DNA of 64,000 bases from Nitrosomonadaceae bacterium (GCA_002721545.1 PBKR01000013.1:1-64000), one strand, 5' to 3'. Shown: positions 1 through 10,458, numbered from the stretch's first letter. The notes: generated by a model from the letters alone, not told the origin. Program-made: numbers and translations.

Positions 1-77
1 AGATGTATTTACGAGGTAGCTGGTCCTCGGTATGCCCTGCGTTGCTTTGAAACCCACGTCGAAGCCAGGTCGCCCCC
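1..77 (-). ncRNA. ssrA: tmRNA, 5' part (runs off the left edge)
   Basis: Read on the minus strand, the segment begins GGGGGCGACCTGGCTTCGAC at position 77. It continues through GGGCATACCGAGGACC and ACCTCGTAAATAC, which are hallmarks of the 5' tRNA-like half and first helix/pseudoknot of betaproteobacterial tmRNA. tmRNA with SmpB rescues ribosomes stalled on broken mRNAs and tags the nascent chain for proteolysis. The tag reading frame and the 3' acceptor half lie outside the window, so the tag peptide cannot be read. A loose -10 (TATAAC, 94-99 on minus) lies upstream, but no convincing -35 was found. The 5' end is probably made by RNase P processing. Confidence 0.9.
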
Positions 78-151
78 GGATTCTATGTTTACGGTTATAG
101 TGATAGTTTTGTAAGATAATATAATCGCCAACATGATGATTCTAACAGATT

Positions 152-802
152 TTAGAGGTGTCTGAGTAAATCCTGAGGATGTTTAATCAAATGTTCAGCT
201 CCCCATGATTCTGGAGCTACCCCACAATCCCCTAGGTAACCATACATAGCAACAATCGGTTCAATCCCTGCAGCCAAACTTGATTCTACATCTCTAATAT
301 CATCCCCTAAATAAATACACTCTGCCGGGGTAACATTTAATATATTAAGCGCTGTCAGAAGTGGTTCAGGGTGTGGTTTAAAATTAGCCGTATCCCCCCC
401 ACAAATTACACAACTGGTGCGGCTAGCTAATCCTAGCTGTTCTAAAAGTGGATCTGTAAATCTCCTAGCCTTATTAGTAACAATACCCCAAAGTAAATTC
501 CGCGACTCTATCTCATCTAGCAGCTCACCAACCCCTGGAAACAATACAGTATCCTTACACAATTGTTCTTCATAAAAATTTAAGAATTCATCATATAACT
601 CTTCGTAACCAGAGTCACCTGGCTTGATCTGAAGTCCCAGGCCAAGTAAACCCCGTGCACCAGATGAAGCCTCAGTCCTAATTAAATCAATTGGTAAACT
701 TGATAAACCTCGGTTGATACGTTGCCGGTTCAGTGCATGACCTAGATCAGGTGCGGTATCAGCAAGCGTACCGTCAAAATCAAAAAGAACTGCTCTTATC
801 AT
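152..802 (-). CDS. gph: Phosphoglycolate phosphatase (HAD hydrolase)
   Basis: 216 aa, a normal length for Gph. All four HAD motifs are visible: nucleophile motif FDFDGTLADT near residues 7-16 (Asp8, Asp10), TNK at 109-111, the conserved Lys in KPHP at about 142, and the Mg-binding GDD at 166-168. The enzyme dephosphorylates 2-phosphoglycolate, which arises from DNA 3'-end repair or, where RuBisCO is present, from photorespiration. It lies downstream of ubiG on the same strand, a common betaproteobacterial pairing. The HAD family is broad, so substrate assignment rests on this neighbourhood and the overall sequence. Confidence 0.85.
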   Translation of the reverse strand: MIRAVLFDFDGTLADTAPDLGHALNRQRINRGLSSLPIDLIRTEASSGARGLLGLGLQIKPGDSGYEELYDEFLNFYEEQLCKDTVLFPGVGELLDEIESRNLLWGIVTNKARRFTDPLLEQLGLASRTSCVICGGDTANFKPHPEPLLTALNILNVTPAECIYLGDDIRDVESSLAAGIEPIVAMYGYLGDCGVAPESWGAEHLIKHPQDLLRHL

Positions 803-886
803 AACTAATGAAGAAAATCACAAACTAGGTATTAAAAAGAAAAATTAATTTGTGCCTAGAAAATAGAATGCCTACATCCCTGTAAA

Positions 887-1600
887 TTAGGCACGATACA
901 CCATGATATAATTCACACTAGAATCCTTACCTAATGAATATACTTTAGTAAAAGGATTATAAGTCATGCCCGTAATTGCTTCCATTTCTAATTTTGCACC
1001 TCGAGCCATACGTGCTAGCTCTGATGGCTTAATAAATTTAATGTAATCATGTGTACCACGTGGCAATAAATTTAATATATATTCTGCACCTACTACCGCC
1101 ATCAAGTAAGACTTTGGATTACGATTTAATGTAGAAAAGAAAGTCCATCCCCCAGGCTTAGTCAATTGCGCACAGGAATGAATGATACTTTCTGGATCTG
1201 GCACATGTTCTAGCATTTCCATACAAGTTACAACGTCATAATGATTCGGCTGTTCTTTTGCCAGATCTTCTACTGCTACCTTACGGTAATTTACTTTATT
1301 ACCAGACTCTAATAGATGTAATTTAGCGACTTTAAGCGGCTTATCCCCTAAATCAATCCCAGTTACATTTGCTCCACGCGCCGCCATACTCTCTGAAAGA
1401 ATCCCTCCACCACAACCGACATCTAGCACATCCTTACCGGAGAGTCCTGACAATCTATCAATATAATTTAAACGTAGTGGATTAATGTCATGCAGAGGCT
1501 TAAATTGGCTTTCAGGATCCCACCAATTATGCGCTAGCTGATTAAATTTCTCCAGCTCAGACTGATCTACATTTGCTTTATCTTTCAATGTTTTATCCAT
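887..1600 (-). CDS. ubiG: Ubiquinone biosynthesis O-methyltransferase
   Basis: 237 aa class I SAM-dependent methyltransferase. The N-terminal [19 protein letters not shown] stretch (residues 25-43) is diagnostic of UbiG, and SAM motif I is VLDVGCGGG at 58-66. UbiG performs both O-methylations of ubiquinone synthesis at the inner membrane face, so the organism makes ubiquinone for aerobic respiration. This fits the nearby succinate dehydrogenase genes. It is followed by gph after 84 bases. In many relatives an ompA-like gene lies directly upstream; here the upstream 600 bases hold no gene. Confidence 0.93.
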   Translation of the reverse strand: MDKTLKDKANVDQSELEKFNQLAHNWWDPESQFKPLHDINPLRLNYIDRLSGLSGKDVLDVGCGGGILSESMAARGANVTGIDLGDKPLKVAKLHLLESGNKVNYRKVAVEDLAKEQPNHYDVVTCMEMLEHVPDPESIIHSCAQLTKPGGWTFFSTLNRNPKSYLMAVVGAEYILNLLPRGTHDYIKFIKPSELARMARGAKLEMEAITGMTYNPFTKVYSLGKDSSVNYIMVYRA

Positions 1601-2203
1601 TTTTATTAAACTTATTTCTATTTCGTAAAATTATATTCTGGCTAAAATGTCATACTCATCGAAGGTTGTTAACTTTCTTCCTTTAATAACATTTTACCAT
1701 CTACTCATGCTTGGCTCACATGTTCTCACCGAGATAAGCATACAAAGTGCAAAACTAGACCATAACAAGGTAAAAGCACTGATTAATATCAAAAACGCTT
1801 TGAATTACTTGAATTACACACTTATCAATTACAATAGCATAATCCTCTAGAACTAATCCGTTTGGCACAACCGGGATAATCTAATATGCTTCTATTACTG
1901 TATCTTTCTGAATTTTATTCATTTTTTATACAAAATCTAATTTAGATACAGATATTTTATTAATACTCAAATACTAAGCTTATGGCTATCAGAAGCACAT
2001 TATCATATAACTATATTTTGTTTTCTTTAAAGCTCCCTATTTGCTAATTTATATTCTATTACTTACTCTTTCCCACCTACTCTGAACAGATTATCAAGGT
2101 GACTTCAATAGCCCTAACATGGTAGAATTCCAAGTTTCTATATAGCATTATCCAGAGCATCATTAATATCCTTACTTACTGTTTCTAACAGAAAAATAAA
2201 ATA
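1601..2203. other. Non-coding spacer between ubiG and gyrA
   Basis: 603 bases between divergent genes, very rich in A/T and in stop codons on both strands. One open frame of 67 codons (1647-1850, plus) starts inside it. It has no ribosome-binding site, an unremarkable composition and no recognised motif, so I do not call it a gene. A 13-base palindrome (ATCTAATTTAGAT, 1935-1947) and a possible promoter for gyrA (1862-1890) are the only structured elements I see. Its length is unusual for this otherwise compact window, and it may be the scar of a lost gene. Confidence 0.6.
1862..1890 (+). promoter_or_regulatory. Possible sigma-70 promoter upstream of gyrA
   Basis: TTGGCA at 1862-1867 (5 of 6 matches to the -35 consensus), a 17-base spacer, then TATGCT at 1885-1890 (4 of 6 matches to the -10). 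It would give gyrA a leader of about 300 bases. In such A/T-rich sequence chance matches are frequent, so this is tentative. Confidence 0.3.
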
Positions 2204-4750
2204 ATGGATCAATTCGCAAAAGAAACACTCCCCGTTAGTCTTGAAGAGGAGATGCGCCATTCATATCTCGATTATGCTATGAGCGTAATAGTAGGGCGTG
2301 CATTGCCGGATGCACGTGACGGTTTAAAGCCAGTTCACCGACGCACACTACTAGCTATGCACGAACTTTCTAATGACTGGAATCGCCCCTATAAGAAATC
2401 TGCTCGTATTGTCGGCGATATTATTGGTAAATATCATCCCCATGGTGATACTGCAGCTTATGACACTATAGTTCGTATGGCGCAAGACTTTTCCTTACGT
2501 TACGTCTTAGTGCAAGGCCAGGGAAATTTTGGCTCCATAGATGGAGATAATGCTGCAGCTATGCGTTATACAGAAATACGTATGTCACGTATTGCTCATG
2601 AATTACTTGCCGATATTGAAAAAGAGACAGTAGACTTTGTTCCAAATTACGATGGCTCTGAGAAAGAACCAATAGTTTTTCCAGCAAAAATTCCTAACCT
2701 ACTAATTAATGGTTCTTCTGGCATTGCTGTAGGCATGGCAACAAACATTCCCCCTCACAATCTAAATGAAGTAGTGGCAGCCTGCCTCGCTTTATTAAAG
2801 AATCCAAATTTAAGTATAGATGAACTAATTGAATACATACCTGCACCAGATTTCCCAACTGCAGGAATTATTTATGGTGTCGAAGGAATCAAGACCGGAT
2901 ATCGCACTGGACGTGGGCGCGTGGTAATGCGTGCCCGTACACATTTTGAAGATTTAGAAAAAGGTAACCGTCAAAGCATAATTGTCGATGAATTACCTTA
3001 CCAAGTTAATAAGGCAAACCTGTTAATCCGTATTAGTCAATTAGTTCATGATAAAAAAATTGAAGGAATTTCTGACTTACGAGATGAATCAGATAAGTCT
3101 GGTATGCGTATAGTAATTGAGCTAAAGCGTGGCGAGGTTGCTGAGGTAATACTAAATAACCTATATAAAGAAACACAGCTACAAGACACCTTTGGTATGA
3201 ATATGGTAGCTCTATTAAATGGTCGGCCACTGGTACTTAATCTTAAGCAGATGCTAGAGGCATTTTTAAACCATCGTCGTGAAGTAATAACACGTCGTAC
3301 TAAATTTGAGCTAAAGAAGGCACGTAACCGTGGCCATATTCTTGAAGGCCTAGCTGTTGCACTATCTAATGTTGATGAAGTCATCACGCTCATAAAAAAA
3401 GCCCCCACGCCGGCGGTAGCAAAAAAATCTTTAATGACAAAAATATGGCGATCTAAATTAGTAGAAGGAATGCTTTCTCGAACCTCTGTAAAAACTGAAG
3501 AATTCCGCCCAAATGGATTGGCTATAGAATTTGGTTTAACTAAAAAAGGTTACCACTTGTCTGACCTACAAGCTCAAGCAATCCTAGAGTTACGCTTACA
3601 ACGCCTGACTGGGCTAGAACAAGATAAAATAGTATCTGAGTATAAAGATATCCTAGAAAAAATTACTGACCTACTTGACATTCTTTCTAAAGCCCAACGA
3701 ATCACAAAAATTATTGCTGATGAACTAGTTGGCATAAAAAAACAGTTTGGTGATAAACGTCGTAGTGAGATCATTGTTGATACGCAAGACTTAAGTATAG
3801 AAGACTTTATAACACCAGAGGATGTGGTCGTAACGCTGTCCCATACCGGCTATATTAAGTCACAGCCGCTACAGGATTATCGCGCTCAAAAACGAGGTGG
3901 ACGTGGAAAACAAGCGACTAAAACAAAAGAGGAAGATTTCATTGATAATATGTTTATTGTTAATACACATGATTACATCCTCTGCTTTTCAAACCGCGGA
4001 CGGGTCTATTGGATTAAAGTATATACCGTTCCTCAGGGAGGGCGCGGATCTCGTGGCAAACCGATTGTTAATTTATTAAAACTAGAAGAAAAAGAGAGAA
4101 TAAACGCTATTCTTCCTGTCAAAGAATTTGATGAAAATCGTTTTGTTTTCATGGCTACTTCTATGGGGACTGTAAAGAAAACTGCACTATCTAAATTTTC
4201 TCGCCCAAGAATAGGCGGCATTATTGCAATAAACCTAGATAATGAGGATTATCTAGTTGGCGTTGCAATTACAGAAGGCGAGCATGATGTAATGCTATTC
4301 TCTGATGGTGGCAAAGCTATGCGCTTTGATGAAAATGATGTTCGCCCAATGGGCCGAAGTGCTCGCGGCGTTCGTGGAATGAAATTAAATGAAGGGCAGA
4401 CAGTTATTTCCCTTTTAGTAGCTAAAGATGAGGAGCTATCTGTACTAACAGCAACTGAGAACGGGTATGGAAAGCGTACTCCGATTAGTGAATATTCTCG
4501 CCATCGTAGAGGCACCCAGGGCATGATCTCAATCAGGACCAGTGAGAGAAACGGAAAGGTAGTCACCGCAAGGCTTGTCAAGCAATTAGATGAGATTATG
4601 CTAATCTCAGATAGAGGTGTATTAAATCGAACCCGTGTTAAAGAAATTCGTAAAATGGCTCGTGCTACGCAAGGTGTCAGGCTAATGAATCTTGATGAAG
4701 GCACTAAACTCGTAGGACTAGAAATAATAGATGGGACAAATGAGGAATAA
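2204..4750 (+). CDS. gyrA: DNA gyrase subunit A
   Basis: 848 aa, full length. The winged-helix/tower region carries [16 protein letters not shown] at 32-47 and the catalytic tyrosine is Tyr122 in [10 protein letters not shown]. The C-terminal beta-pinwheel contains the GyrA box QKRGGRG, which distinguishes gyrase from topoisomerase IV. The quinolone-resistance region reads [10 protein letters not shown], i.e. Thr at the position of E. coli Ser83 and Asp at 87. Thr83 is the natural residue in several bacteria and does not by itself show resistance. GyrA forms the A2B2 complex with GyrB (not in the window) and introduces negative supercoils. It heads a plus-strand run leading into serC. Confidence 0.98.
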   Translation: MDQFAKETLPVSLEEEMRHSYLDYAMSVIVGRALPDARDGLKPVHRRTLLAMHELSNDWNRPYKKSARIVGDIIGKYHPHGDTAAYDTIVRMAQDFSLRYVLVQGQGNFGSIDGDNAAAMRYTEIRMSRIAHELLADIEKETVDFVPNYDGSEKEPIVFPAKIPNLLINGSSGIAVGMATNIPPHNLNEVVAACLALLKNPNLSIDELIEYIPAPDFPTAGIIYGVEGIKTGYRTGRGRVVMRARTHFEDLEKGNRQSIIVDELPYQVNKANLLIRISQLVHDKKIEGISDLRDESDKSGMRIVIELKRGEVAEVILNNLYKETQLQDTFGMNMVALLNGRPLVLNLKQMLEAFLNHRREVITRRTKFELKKARNRGHILEGLAVALSNVDEVITLIKKAPTPAVAKKSLMTKIWRSKLVEGMLSRTSVKTEEFRPNGLAIEFGLTKKGYHLSDLQAQAILELRLQRLTGLEQDKIVSEYKDILEKITDLLDILSKAQRITKIIADELVGIKKQFGDKRRSEIIVDTQDLSIEDFITPEDVVVTLSHTGYIKSQPLQDYRAQKRGGRGKQATKTKEEDFIDNMFIVNTHDYILCFSNRGRVYWIKVYTVPQGGRGSRGKPIVNLLKLEEKERINAILPVKEFDENRFVFMATSMGTVKKTALSKFSRPRIGGIIAINLDNEDYLVGVAITEGEHDVMLFSDGGKAMRFDENDVRPMGRSARGVRGMKLNEGQTVISLLVAKDEELSVLTATENGYGKRTPISEYSRHRRGTQGMISIRTSERNGKVVTARLVKQLDEIMLISDRGVLNRTRVKEIRKMARATQGVRLMNLDEGTKLVGLEIIDGTNEE

Positions 4751-4811
4751 TTAGCTTTTAAAACAGCGTGTACGTTACAAATGCTTTTAATAGACGGAGT
4801 GCTTTCTGGTT

Positions 4812-5906
4812 GTGGAAAGAATATTTAACTTCAGCGCTGGCCCTGCAGTATTGCCTTTAGAAGTACTGCAAACGGCTAAAAATGAAATAATAAACTGGCA
4901 TGGCTGTGGTATCTCAGTTATGGAAATGAGTCACCGTGGTAAAGAATTTACATCCATTATTCAAGAAACTGAAACTGATCTTCGTGAATTAGTAAATATT
5001 CCTGGCAATTATAAGATACTTTTTCTAACTGGTGGTGCCACTAGCCAATTCTCTATGGTTCCAATGAATTTACTTCGTGGAAAAAAGAGTGCTGACTATA
5101 TCAATACTGGGATATGGTCTAAAAAAGCTATAAAAGAAGCACAAAAATATTGCGAAGTAAATATTGCGGCCTCATCAGAAGATTCTGATTTTACTTATGC
5201 ACCCACACAAGACCAATGGACACTAAATAAAAATTCTGCATATGTACATTACACTCCTAATGAAACTATTGGTGGCGTAGAATTTAACTGGATACCTAAT
5301 ATGGAATATTCAAATGGAAACATCCCATTGGTAGCCGATATGTCATCCAATATTCTGTCAAGGCAATTAGATATCACCAAATACGGACTAATATACGCTG
5401 GCGCCCAAAAAAATATAGGTGTTGCTGGGTTAACTATTGTTATCGTACGTGAAGATTTATTAGGAAAAACAATCCTAAATACGCCAAGCGTATTTAATTA
5501 TAAAATTCATGCCGATAATTTCTCCATGTATAACACTCCTCCAACTTATACCATCTATATTGCTGGACTAATATTTAAATGGCTCAAGAAAAAAGGTGGG
5601 CTAGCTGAAATTGAAAAAATAAACAGTATGAAAGCAGCCTTATTATATAATTTAATAGATGCAACAGAGTTTTATATCTGTCCAGTAAAAAAATCAGATC
5701 GTTCACGTATGAACGTATCCTTCCGGCTAAAAAACGTTAATTTAGATAAGAAATTTTTAGAGCAAGCTAAAAACCGGGGTTTAGTCCAGCTCAAGGGTCA
5801 TCGTGCTGTGGGTGGAATGAGGGCTTCCTTATATAATGCTATGCCAATTGAGGGAGTCCGCTCTTTAATCGCTTTTATGAAGGAATTTGCAAACAACCAT
5901 GCCTGA
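4812..5906 (+). CDS. serC: Phosphoserine aminotransferase
   Basis: 364 aa class V aminotransferase with an N-terminal FNFSAGPA signature and the PLP-binding lysine at Lys200 (YAGAQKNIG). It converts 3-phosphohydroxypyruvate to phosphoserine, and in many bacteria also makes the corresponding pyridoxal precursor. The start is GTG at 4812; the protein begins exactly where SerC proteins usually begin and no ATG fits. The weak GGAG at 4796-4799 is rather far from it. The stop overlaps the serA start by 8 bases, so the two enzymes that precede phosphoserine are probably translationally coupled. Confidence 0.96.
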   Translation: MERIFNFSAGPAVLPLEVLQTAKNEIINWHGCGISVMEMSHRGKEFTSIIQETETDLRELVNIPGNYKILFLTGGATSQFSMVPMNLLRGKKSADYINTGIWSKKAIKEAQKYCEVNIAASSEDSDFTYAPTQDQWTLNKNSAYVHYTPNETIGGVEFNWIPNMEYSNGNIPLVADMSSNILSRQLDITKYGLIYAGAQKNIGVAGLTIVIVREDLLGKTILNTPSVFNYKIHADNFSMYNTPPTYTIYIAGLIFKWLKKKGGLAEIEKINSMKAALLYNLIDATEFYICPVKKSDRSRMNVSFRLKNVNLDKKFLEQAKNRGLVQLKGHRAVGGMRASLYNAMPIEGVRSLIAFMKEFANNHA

Positions 5907-7098
5907 ACAATCAAATATAACTTTCCGTGTGCACACACTCAACCATATTTCTGCAAATGGATTAAATATGTTTGCTAAAACCCGCTATACCGTTGGGCAA
6001 CATATGACTGAACCGCATGCGATTCTAGTGCGTTCCTTTAATATGCTTGAAATGGATATTCCTCAGAGCGTAGTAGCGATAGGAAGGGCTGGAGCTGGAA
6101 CCAATAATATTCCAATAGAAGATATGAATATTCGTGGTATTCCAGTTTTTAATACGCCTGGTGCAAATGCAAATGCGGTAAAAGAACTTGTACTTTCTGG
6201 CATATTATTGGCAGCTCGCAACCTGATCCCTGCTATACACTTTACTCAGAACCTAGAAGGCAATAACAATACCCTTTATAAATTATCAGAAGATGGTAAA
6301 AAACAATTTTCCGGAATAGAGTTACCGGGTAGAACACTAGGGATTATTGGGTTGGGTGCTACAGGTAGGCTTGTTGCAGATGCAGCTATTCGCCTTGGTA
6401 TGAAAGTAACAGGGTATGACCCTGAAATTACTGTTGATGGAGCCTGGAATCTTTCTTCGAAAGTAAAAAAGGCAATAAACATTGAGAGCTTGATACAAAA
6501 TAGTGATTTCATCACATTACACGTTCCTTTACTTGACTCAACACGCCTCCTGATTAATGATAAGCAAGTAAAGAATATGAGAAAAGGAACAATTCTTCTT
6601 AACTTCTCTCGTGAAGGCATTGTAAATGAGGATGCAATTTTAGCAGGGATAAAATCTGGAAAAATAAAATACTACATTTGCGATTTCCCTAGCCAGAAGC
6701 TTCAGAAACAGCGATCAGTAATTACGCTACCTCATTTAGGAGCCTCTACTCTAGAAGCTGAAGAGAACTGCGCAATAATGGTGGTAAAACAGATTATTGA
6801 TTATCTTGAAAATGGAAGCATAACTAATACAGTTAATTTTCCAAATTTAATAATGGAAAGAGAATCTCCCTATCGTTTAGCAATAGCTAATTCTAATGTG
6901 CCGAACATGCTGGGGCAGGTTTCTACTAGTATGGCAAATGCAGGATTAAATATTCATAATATGGTCAATAAATCCAGAGGCGATATGGCTTATACTTTAG
7001 TAGATATAGATAGTCCTATTCCACATAAAACAATAGAAAAACTTAAACTAATTCCTGGTGTTCTGATGGTAAGATATTTACCTGTATTGACTAGCTAG
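5899..7098 (+). CDS. serA: D-3-phosphoglycerate dehydrogenase (short, ACT-domain form)
   Basis: About 399 aa from ATG 5899. The frame stays open to a TTG at 5887, but ATG 5899 has AAGGA at a usable distance and overlaps the serC stop by only 8 bases. Order of domains: substrate-binding lobe with GRAGAGTNNIP, NAD-binding Rossmann core with LGIIGLGATGR near residue 150, catalytic Arg in NFSREGIVNEDA, catalytic His in LPHLGAS, and a C-terminal ACT domain over the last 75 residues that normally senses L-serine. It oxidises 3-phosphoglycerate, the first step of serine synthesis. PdxB was considered, but the ACT domain and the serC neighbour favour SerA. Confidence 0.9.
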   Translation: MPEQSNITFRVHTLNHISANGLNMFAKTRYTVGQHMTEPHAILVRSFNMLEMDIPQSVVAIGRAGAGTNNIPIEDMNIRGIPVFNTPGANANAVKELVLSGILLAARNLIPAIHFTQNLEGNNNTLYKLSEDGKKQFSGIELPGRTLGIIGLGATGRLVADAAIRLGMKVTGYDPEITVDGAWNLSSKVKKAINIESLIQNSDFITLHVPLLDSTRLLINDKQVKNMRKGTILLNFSREGIVNEDAILAGIKSGKIKYYICDFPSQKLQKQRSVITLPHLGASTLEAEENCAIMVVKQIIDYLENGSITNTVNFPNLIMERESPYRLAIANSNVPNMLGQVSTSMANAGLNIHNMVNKSRGDMAYTLVDIDSPIPHKTIEKLKLIPGVLMVRYLPVLTS

Positions 7099-7123
7099 TT
7101 TTTAAACAAGGGCTCAATTTTAT

Positions 7124-8188
7124 ATGACAGATCAAATCAATACTATACGTGATGAGATAGATGAAATTGATAGTGAATTGCTCAAACTTGTTAATAAGAG
7201 AGCTACTCTTGCAAAACAAATTGGGCAGGCTAAGAAAGAAATTATCTATCGGCCTGACCGAGAGGCACAAGTCCTGCTTCGCTTACAAAAGCTTAATACA
7301 GGACCACTCTCCCCGCAGCATGTTATTCAGATATTTACTGAAATTATGTCATTATGTCGCTCCATGGAAAGGCCAATGAATGTAGCCTACCTTGGCCCTC
7401 AGGGAACCTTTTCTGAAGAGGCTGTATTAAATCGCTTTGGCAAGTCAGTAACAGCAATACCATGTGAGTCAATAGATAGAGTATTTCATAAGGTAGAGTC
7501 TGGTTTGGCAAGCTATGGAATAGTACCTGTAGAAAACTCTAATGAAGGTGCAGTAGGGAAAACTTTAGACTTATTATTACAAACCTCACTAAAAATTTGT
7601 GGGGAAGTTTTACTGCCTATACACCAATGCTTACTATCTCTAAATACAGATTTAAATAAAATAAAAAAAATATACTCGCACCCTCAATCGCTAGCGCAGT
7701 GTCACGAGTGGCTAAATAAAAATTTTGCTCTCCCCCATATAAAAAGAGTAATTGCAGCAAGCAATGCTCATGCAGCAATGATTGCTGCTGACGATAAGAA
7801 TGCAGCTGCTATCGCAAGCAGAAAAGCTGCTGATGTGTATGGTTTATCTGTATGTGCTGAAAATATTGAAGATGACCCTAAAAACACTACTAGATTCTTG
7901 GTAATAGGTTCCCAAAATGTTGCCTTATCTGGTAAAGATAAAACATCGCTAGCCATGTCATCTAAAAACCGGCCTGGTGCCATTCATGAATTACTATCAC
8001 CTCTAGCTAAGCATGGTGTAAGCATGACTCATTTGGAATCTCGTCCTTCACGTTCTGATCAGTGGGAATATGTATTTTTTGCAGATATTAGAGGTCATCA
8101 GAAAGATGAAGAAGTTACAAAAGCACTAGAAGAAATCAGAAAAAGAGCAACTTTTCTGAAAATATTAGGTTCTTATCCCTCAGCATAA
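7124..8188 (+). CDS. pheA: Chorismate mutase / prephenate dehydratase (P-protein)
   Basis: 354 aa, three domains. Residues 1-85 are an AroQ-type chorismate mutase (helix with IRDEIDEIDSELLKLVNKR). Residues 86-265 are the prephenate dehydratase domain, starting VAYLGPQGTFSEEA and containing NTTRFLVIG. The C-terminal ACT domain carries the ESRPSR phenylalanine-binding motif. The protein takes chorismate to phenylpyruvate and is normally feedback-inhibited by phenylalanine. It sits between serA and hisC on the same strand, the usual serC-pheA-hisC-tyrA order of betaproteobacteria with serA interposed. Confidence 0.96.
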   Translation: MTDQINTIRDEIDEIDSELLKLVNKRATLAKQIGQAKKEIIYRPDREAQVLLRLQKLNTGPLSPQHVIQIFTEIMSLCRSMERPMNVAYLGPQGTFSEEAVLNRFGKSVTAIPCESIDRVFHKVESGLASYGIVPVENSNEGAVGKTLDLLLQTSLKICGEVLLPIHQCLLSLNTDLNKIKKIYSHPQSLAQCHEWLNKNFALPHIKRVIAASNAHAAMIAADDKNAAAIASRKAADVYGLSVCAENIEDDPKNTTRFLVIGSQNVALSGKDKTSLAMSSKNRPGAIHELLSPLAKHGVSMTHLESRPSRSDQWEYVFFADIRGHQKDEEVTKALEEIRKRATFLKILGSYPSA

Positions 8189-8281
8189 TTATAATTTATT
8201 TACCTGATGAAATATAATGAAGGCATACTTTATTGATTAATTTATTTGTGTCTGATCTTTTCTATTAATGGTAGGTTTTCT

Positions 8282-9391
8282 ATGAACTTGTGTGATCTTG
8301 CCCCTGCATATATACACTCTATAGCCCCATACCAACCAGGAAAGCCTATATCTGAGCTAGCAAGAGAGATAGGGCTGGATGAATCTTCTATTATAAAACT
8401 TGCATCTAATGAGAATCCGTTAGGAACAAGTCCTCTAGCACTTGGTGCAATGGAAAGAGAGTTAGACGAATTAATGCGCTACCCAGATGGTAGCGGCTTT
8501 GAGTTAAAGAATGCGTTGGCTAGAAAATATGCTGTGACAAGCGACCAGATTATACTTGGTAATGGGTCAAATGATGTATTGGAATTGGCTGCACGGGTCT
8601 TTCTAAAACCAGAAACTTCTGCAATCATTTCTCAGCATGCTTTTGCAGTTTATCCTCTTGTAACTCAGGCTACAGGTGCAAATGGGGTAATTGTTCCAGC
8701 TAAAAATTATGGGCATGATATCGATGCAATGCTAGATGCGATATCATCAGAAACTCGTATAATATTTATTGCTAATCCTAATAATCCAACTGGCACATTT
8801 TTGCCTGCACCAGATATACTACGGTTTTTAAAACGCGTCCCGAAGAATATAATGGTAGTACTGGATGAAGCTTACAATGAATACCTTCCAGATACATCTA
8901 GATTTGATACTATAAAATGGTTAAATAATTTCCCTAATCTACTTATTACCCGTACTTTTTCTAAAATATATGGTATGGCTGCTATCCGTATAGGATTTGG
9001 AATCGGCCATGATCAAATTATAGGATTAATGAATCGGATACGACAGCCATTTAACGTTAACAGCATTGGGCTTGCAGGGGCATTAGCAGCAATAAATGAC
9101 GTGGAATTTGTCAAACGCTCCTATGCTCTTAATCAAGCAGGGATGCTTCAAATAACTTCTGGTCTAAAAAAGCTTGGTTTAACCTATATTCCTTCGTATG
9201 GAAATTTCCTGAGTTTCAAAATAGCTAATAAGAAGGCTCCTGCTGTCTATCAACACCTATTACAGAGCGGTGTTATCGTTCGACCAATTGGTATTTATGA
9301 AATGCCAGATTTTCTACGAGTTACTATTGGCCTTGAGTCTGAAAATAGTAAATTCTTACGAGTACTTGAAAGTGCAATCAAAAATAATTAG
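8282..9391 (+). CDS. hisC: Histidinol-phosphate aminotransferase family enzyme
   Basis: About 369 aa class I/II aminotransferase. The frame opens further upstream to a TTG at 8246, but ATG 8282 has an AGG ribosome-binding site 6 bases upstream and gives the normal length. Landmarks are LASNENPLG near residues 40-48, NPNNPTGT at 165-172 and the PLP lysine Lys228 in [10 protein letters not shown]. Placed between pheA and tyrA rather than in a his operon, it probably transaminates aromatic keto acids (phenylpyruvate, hydroxyphenylpyruvate) as well as, or instead of, histidinol phosphate. Such HisC2-type paralogues are typical here. Confidence 0.9.
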   Translation: MNLCDLAPAYIHSIAPYQPGKPISELAREIGLDESSIIKLASNENPLGTSPLALGAMERELDELMRYPDGSGFELKNALARKYAVTSDQIILGNGSNDVLELAARVFLKPETSAIISQHAFAVYPLVTQATGANGVIVPAKNYGHDIDAMLDAISSETRIIFIANPNNPTGTFLPAPDILRFLKRVPKNIMVVLDEAYNEYLPDTSRFDTIKWLNNFPNLLITRTFSKIYGMAAIRIGFGIGHDQIIGLMNRIRQPFNVNSIGLAGALAAINDVEFVKRSYALNQAGMLQITSGLKKLGLTYIPSYGNFLSFKIANKKAPAVYQHLLQSGVIVRPIGIYEMPDFLRVTIGLESENSKFLRVLESAIKNN

Positions 9392-9472
9392 GTTTTTTCC
9401 TGAGAAAACTATATAACAAAGAATGATTTATTACCCTGGGACAAAAAAATATACTTAAGGTATAAAAAATAT

Positions 9473-10348
9473 ATGATAAATAAACTAGCTATTATTGGCA
9501 TTGGGTTAATTGGAGGATCATTTGCGCTTGCACTGCGTAGAGCAGGCATGGTAAAGCACATTACTGGTTTAGGAAGAAGCAAAAAAAATCTGCAACAAGC
9601 ACAAGAACTTGGAATTATAGATGAGGCTTCAGCTGATTATGAAACAGCTTTAGAAAAGACAGATCTTATATTGCTTGCTATGCCTGTTGGACAAACCACC
9701 GAAATCCTTAAGAAAATTAAACCTTTTATAGGACCAAAGACAATTATTTCTGATGTTGGAAGCACTAAACAAGATGTGGTTACATCTGCACGCTTATTAA
9801 TACCAGAATCTTTTAAAAATTTTGTACCAGCTCATCCAATTGCAGGGGCAGAATTAAGTGGGGCTAATGCAGCAAATGCTGACTTATTTGTTGATAAAAA
9901 CATTGTCCTAACACCTTCAGATGAAACAAATATTAATTCAATAGAAATACTAAGTAAGTTATGGCAAGGCTGTGGTGCGCATATCTTGTCAATGAAACCA
10001 TACCAGCACGATGAATTACTAGCCATGACAAGCCACCTCCCACATATGCTGGCATTTACATTCATGAACTATATATTTTCAAATAGTACAAAAAAAAATA
10101 CAGAATCTCTACTTAATTTTTCCGGTGGAGGTTTCCGAGATTTCACTCGTATTGCTGAGAGCTCCCCTGAAATGTGGAGAGATATTTGTCTAGCAAATCG
10201 ACATTTACTATTACAGCAAATTAGGGCCTACCAAAACGAATTAGCACATATGAATGAGTTAATTGAAGATGGTGATGGATCAGCGCTAGAAAAATTCTTC
10301 CTTAAATCACAAATAACACGCAAAAGACTCCTAAATAATAAAAATTAA
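9473..10348 (+). CDS. tyrA: Prephenate dehydrogenase
   Basis: 291 aa. The N-terminal dinucleotide-binding motif is IIGIGLIGGSFA (residues 7-18), and the catalytic His lies in PAHPIAGAELSG near 116-127. The C-terminal helical dimerisation domain contains TSHLPHMLAF. It oxidatively decarboxylates prephenate (or arogenate) to the tyrosine precursor. There is no fused chorismate mutase or ACT domain. In relatives tyrA is usually followed by aroA, cmk and rpsA; here the next gene is lpdA on the opposite strand, so synteny breaks after 10348. Confidence 0.95.
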   Translation: MINKLAIIGIGLIGGSFALALRRAGMVKHITGLGRSKKNLQQAQELGIIDEASADYETALEKTDLILLAMPVGQTTEILKKIKPFIGPKTIISDVGSTKQDVVTSARLLIPESFKNFVPAHPIAGAELSGANAANADLFVDKNIVLTPSDETNINSIEILSKLWQGCGAHILSMKPYQHDELLAMTSHLPHMLAFTFMNYIFSNSTKKNTESLLNFSGGGFRDFTRIAESSPEMWRDICLANRHLLLQQIRAYQNELAHMNELIEDGDGSALEKFFLKSQITRKRLLNNKN

Positions 10349-10458
10349 TTTAATTGCATGCCCTCATTTTAAAAATATATAGTAAAAAATTTATACTTAT
10401 AAGAACCAAATAAGTAGCTGAATATTTAAATAGAGCTATATACTCATAAATAGTATCG

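Noticed and set aside
1647-1850. 67-codon open frame between ubiG and gyrA
   Set aside because: No ribosome-binding site, no recognisable domain, composition like the spacer around it.
4249-4704. 151-codon frame antisense to gyrA (and similar frames inside gyrA, lpdA, sucA, leuC)
   Set aside because: Shadows of strongly supported genes; the sense protein explains the open frame.
5887-7098. Erythronate-4-phosphate dehydrogenase (pdxB) as an alternative for serA
   Set aside because: A C-terminal ACT domain and tight coupling to serC fit SerA better.
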